From Pyrus communis (Eukaryota > Streptophyta > Magnoliopsida > Rosales > Rosaceae): DNA of 64,000 nt. The DNA is taken from positions 14,246,001 to 14,310,000 of the forward strand of contig NC_084813.1 of the NCBI RefSeq assembly GCF_963583255.1, written 5' to 3'. Below, piece by piece: positions 59,340 through 64,000 of the stretch (the stretch's first letter is position 1; the number at the start of each line of letters is the position of its first letter). The translations under genes and the position numbers were made by a program. Under the pieces are notes generated by a model that saw only the letters and a list, made by a program, of their open reading frames with translations, was not told where the DNA came from and did no database searches.

Positions 59340-62250
59340 GAGTTTGACTTAGACCTTGACCCCCTAGACGACAGCACTCTGGAATCTAAAGCTAAAGAGG
59401 ACGTTGTCAACATCATTATCAACCTTGACAAGCCAAAATGTAGCTAAGATAAGCTTTAGGTTATCCGATCACGAGAAAGAATTGTTCATAGCTTTCCTAG
59501 GAGCCAATAAGGATGTATTAACATGGTCACCAAGGATGCGCTAGGAATTAGCCTTTCTTTTATCTGTCATTGACTCCACTTAGATCCCACTGCCAAGCCG
59601 GTTATCCAACGGAAACATAATCATGGCACAAAACGGAGTAAGATCATTGAGTCAGAGATCAGCAAACTCAAGGACACCAACTTTATTGTCGAGGTCCACC
59701 ACCTCGATTGGTTAGCAATGTCGTACTTGTATAGAAGAATATGAAGTGGAGAGTTCACGTGAACTTCACCAATTTGAACAAGGCATGCCCTAAGGATCCG
59801 TACCCTCTTCCTTAGATTGACTTGCTGGTAGACTTCACGGCAGGGCACAAGTTACTAAGCTTTATGGACGCCTACTTCGGTTACAACCAGATAAAGATGT
59901 ATGAGCCGAAAATGAAAGCAACTTCCTTCGTTATAAATTGAGGTATGTACTAATCCAGAGTTATACTGTTTGGTCTCAAAAACCGCAAGGGCAACATATT
60001 GAAGGTTGGTTAACCAAATGTTCAAGGAGAAAATTGAAAGAATGATGGAAGTCTATAAGTATGACATGGTTGTCAAAAGAAAAAAGAGGAAGAACCATCT
60101 CGACCACTTCTAGAAATCCTTTGACTTACTCCAGAAGCACAACATGAAGTTCAACCTGGAGAAGTGTGCTTTCGAAATAACATTTGGAAAGTTCTTGGGT
60201 TACCTAGTAACCAAACGCGGAATAAAGGCCAACCATGACCGAATAGAGGCGATCATGGATATAAAGTCCACAAAATAATAAAGGAGATTCTGAATTTGAT
60301 CGGGAAGGCAGCATCGCTTAGCCATTTCCTTTCATGATCCGCCGACAAGTGCAAACTTTTATTTACTACGATAAAGAAAACTAAAGATTTACTCTGGACG
60401 GATGAGTGCGAGGAAGCCTTCATGGAAACTAAAGGAATACCTATCTAATCCGCCATTACTAACTAAACCGGTAGATGGGGATGACTCATTCTTATACCTA
60501 GCATTGCCAGACTGCGTGGTCAGCGTGCCTCTAATTCAAGAAGACTCGTAGAAGTAAAAGACGTTATATTATATCTTTAAAGCTCTTCTCAAATCAGAAA
60601 CTCGATATTCAAAAATGGAAAAACTCATCCTAGCCCTGGTTACTGTAGCCATGAAACTTTGGTTGTACTTCAAATCATTCAGAGTAATCTATATGATGGA
60701 ATACCTCTACAATCCAACTTGCAAACGCATCTTCTAGAATCACAAAGTGGGCCATCGAGCTGGGGCAGGACGAAATAATTTATCGTTCTAAGACCTCAAT
60801 CAAAGCCCAAGTGTTCACGAACTTTGTGGCAAAATTCACACTAGTAGTTGAAGACATTCCATCATTCGCGGATTCACAGAACACACCCGAAAATCTTCGT
60901 ATATAGAAACTCTATGTGGATGGATTTTTGAACGTCAGCGAGGCATAAGGAGGAATGGTCTTAATATTGCCAGATAGATCTATACTAGAACAGGCCTTGA
61001 AGTTGGGATTCAAGGCTAGTAATAAAAAGGCAGAATACAAGGCATTACTCGCGGGCTAAGGTAGAATTACAAGTCAAGGAACTATTAGTTTATTACGATT
61101 CCATGCTGATGGTGAATTAGGTTAAAGGTGATTATGCTGTTCATCATCTAGCGATGGGGCCTTACCCAAAGCTTTACTTGAAGGTTTCAGCAAGTGCAAA
61201 ATTCAGCAAATGCCTAGAAACGAGAATGTACATGATGACGCCTTAGCAAACATCACATCAACTACTGATTACGTACTTTGGCAAATTATCCCGTTTGGGT
61301 ACTTTGTGGTTCCAAGCAATCACCATCCTACGTCAGAGATAATAATCATTATTGACACCAGGAAGAACATGATAAATGAGATAATCAATTACATCAAAGA
61401 TGGGAAGCTACCTGAAGACCGTCATTTGGCTAGAGGCCTCAAGATACACGGTTATTTGCAGAAAGCTCTACCAACGTTTTTACTCCAGAACCCACATGTC
61501 GTGTGTCACCCCAAAGATGGGCCTGTAGATTCTGAATGATATCCACTTTGGTATATGCGGTAACCATGCAGGTGCCAGATCACTCATGTAGAAGACGCTG
61601 ACAGCAGGATATTATTGGCCGACCATGTGACAAGACATGGTTGGTTGTGTTTAGACTTATGACAATTGCCAAAGTTATGCCTCTATGAACCATTAACATC
61701 CTGATGACTTAGCACTTTAAAAGGGGCATGGTCTTTCATGCAATGGGACATCGACCTCATTGGACAACTAAACAAAAAATCCGTGAGAGTGGCCACATAT
61801 TACTTCTCTAACTCGATTGAGGTAGAATCTCTATTTAGGATCACTGGGGTAGCGGCAAAATCCTTTGTTTGGAAGAGCATCATCTATCGTTTTGGTATCT
61901 CCAATACCATACTTACAAAGAATGGGCTGTAATCACCAATCCTGAAGTTACAGATTAGTACAAGGAGCTTGGCATCCATCACCTCACCTCCACCCCAAGT
62001 TATCCTTAAGGTAATGGGTAGGCAAAAGCTTCAAACAAAACTATCTTACAATGCTTAAAGAAAAGATTGGAGACGAAGAGTAAATGGCCAAAAAAACTAC
62101 CTGGAGTTTTATAGACATCCTAAACTACCATTCGCAAGGTCACTAGAGAAATTCCATTCTTCATAGCGTATGAAGTAGAAGCCGTCATCCCAGTTCAAGT
62201 TACTACGGTTCCCACACTAATATAAAGAATAACCAACCCACCTGGAAGCG
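59340..62250 (+). pseudogene. Ty3/gypsy pol (reverse transcriptase, RNase H, integrase), ruined
   Basis: Protein likeness in changing frames. Pre-reverse-transcriptase text at 59340-59700. Reverse transcriptase at about 59750-60260 has HKLLSFMDAYFGYNQIKMYE and KCAFEITFGKFLGYLVTKRG; the catalytic YVDD position reads YKYD. RNase H parts lie at 60300-61100. Integrase at 61738-61932 has QWDIDLIGQLNKKS and ITGVAAKSFVWKSIIYRFGI. Stops and frameshifts occur every 50-100 codons. LTRs were not identified. Confidence 0.8.
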
Positions 62251-64000
62251 CTGTAATCTTGAAGTTCAACCTCGACATTGCAGAGAAATGCTGAGAGTGT
62301 GCTTAATTCCGGCTCCCTACTTACCAGTTGTAGATCAGATCCTACTACAACATGGGTGTCAACTCGGAGTCTTCACGTTGAGACCTGATTTTAAGAAAAG
62401 TCTTCCAGAACACAAAGACACCAGGAGAAGGTTAGATCGGAGCAAAAGATAAAATCAGAAAATTAAATAATTGAAATTGGATGTTGTAAAACTCGGATTG
62501 AAGGAAAAATTTGTGAAAACAAGCTTATTTGAGTAACATCTATGCATGCAATTAACAATTTAAGTCGGAATCATGCTTGTATGCACCCAAAAACAAAACT
62601 TTACCCATGAAATTCAAGGCCTAGTAGTTGTGGTGAACCAAGACTCAACTCAAATCTTAAAGAAAAGAGTTAAGAAACTTTTATACCTTTGAAGTACCTC
62701 TTTGCTTAGCAAAGGATATTCACCCATGTGAAGGGCCTTCTTTCCTTAGTTTCCTTGCTCCTTGGCTCCATGGATGTGGATGGAGGAACTTTGCTTCTTA
62801 GCTCCATGACTTATTGGATATAGATGAAGGAATGGATTATCCAAGTTCCCATGAAAGGGAACCTCTAAGTTTCCACACCAAGGAGAGCATTGAGGAAGAG
62901 ATGGGTGACCTAGGAAGAAATGGATGGTAGTGCATTCTTCCTAGGGTGGTCGACCTCCTAAGAGAAGAGAGAGCTTTTGTGTTTTTCTCTTTCTCTCTCT
63001 AGAAAACCCCTTTGAGGGAATGTGTTATAATTTCCTTTCTATAGCCACTTACATTGAGTGGCATAATTGAAATTAAAACCAATTCTCCCTTACACTCTCT
63101 ATGGCCGGGCATGTGGGTTCATTAAGCTTTCATGCCCTTTGTGTTTTCAAGTTGTCATACAACTTGAGTTATTGGACTTGACATTCGAATCCCACTGGGC
63201 CTTGAGGCCCAAAACTAACCCAAGGTCTAAAACAAACTTATTCGTTTGATTAATTAACATATTAATTAATCCTAGCCATAAATAATTAAACCTTTTAATT
63301 ATCCTTACTTATCTCTATTGTTTCTTCAATCTCTACCTTACACGGTGTATGATCCATTAGGTTCATTTTAACGAGGCAATGGGCGATTAGAACTCTTCAA
63401 ATCGATTGTGAATTGAAACTTACTTTACAACTCTCCCTTTAGTGATTATACACCTTTAGGGTTTCCGCAAACCATGAGTGACACCTAGTAGTATGCCATG
63501 GCTACCCAAGCTAATCAGAAGACCACATTGTTTGATTTGATAGTTTATTCATGTCTACTATCCAATGTGATTCTCTTACGTATATGATTACCTTGAATGT
63601 GATTTGGAACGAATTCCTAAATCTCATTCATATTCTGGCCAGAGATTCTTAATCGTATCATAGAGTATTCTCCTTCAAACGGTTTGAAGGTTAGAGATCC
63701 CTTGTTGTGCATTCACTTGCCTCCATGGCTAAGTGGCTTAACCCTAACTATGTTGTGGACACCTTTTGACGGAGTGACTTTGACATAATCAATGATCAAG
63801 GGCCTAACCATAAGACAACTATGATGCCTCAGGTCAAAGGACTACTTTGCATTATCCCAACCATGAGTTTTCATGTGACATGAGTATGAGAACTCCTTGT
63901 TGATCGCATTCAGTGGACTCATTCTTTATTGAGCAGTTACATGCTTATCTTGGTGTTAGTCACACTAATGACTCAAGACCAGTCACTCTGTCTAAGAGAA
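62251..64000. other. Non-coding, probably retroelement-derived
   Basis: No gene seen. The stretch follows the gypsy pol directly and may be its 3' non-coding part or an LTR running off the right edge (inference). A palindromic TTAATTAACATATTAATTAA lies at 63251-63270. Confidence 0.4.

Overview
This is a plant nuclear window, probably from a woody eudicot and plausibly Rosaceae. The signs are short exons in AT-rich introns, an endogenous florendovirus-like caulimovirid, a Cassandra-type LTR carrying 5S rRNA sequence, and abundant MITEs. The family guess is inference. The window is gene-poor and transposon-rich. All cellular genes recognised lie on the minus strand.

Layout, left to right. 47-6010: type II H+-pyrophosphatase gene (VHP2 type), cut by the left edge. 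6337-18400: a transposon block with a Harbinger-type MITE (6337-6986), a decayed PIF/Harbinger element with transposase and Myb/SANT-like relics (about 7.3-10.9 kb), a 1.4 kb foldback element (11985-13388) holding a 5S-bearing Cassandra-like solo LTR (12074-12355), a long-TIR element, and a gypsy LTR with an internal minisatellite. 19350-23521: intact mTERF gene, 7 exons, 620 codons. 24.3-33.4 kb: foldback and MITE cluster with an F-box-like relic, a minisatellite and a deleted gypsy element (27687-31888). 33672-35355: broken copy of a conserved plant gene of unknown function. 37.8-45.85 kb: degraded endogenous caulimovirid in minus orientation, with an LTR fragment inside it. 46647-56727: USP-domain protein kinase gene, 11 exons, 791 codons, whose penultimate intron carries a 5.7 kb copia retrotransposon (47021-52744). 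57.4-64 kb: a Mutator-like element with perfect 9-bp target duplication, a dispersed repeat also present near 8.7 kb, and a ruined gypsy pol.

The three intact genes do unrelated jobs: endomembrane proton pumping, organelle gene expression and cytoplasmic signalling. Nothing suggests a cluster or operon. The notable structure is how transposons and one virus relic are nested in and around them. Exon boundaries were set by hand from GT-AG (one GC-AG) signals; reading phases add up exactly in all three genes, but no transcript evidence was available.
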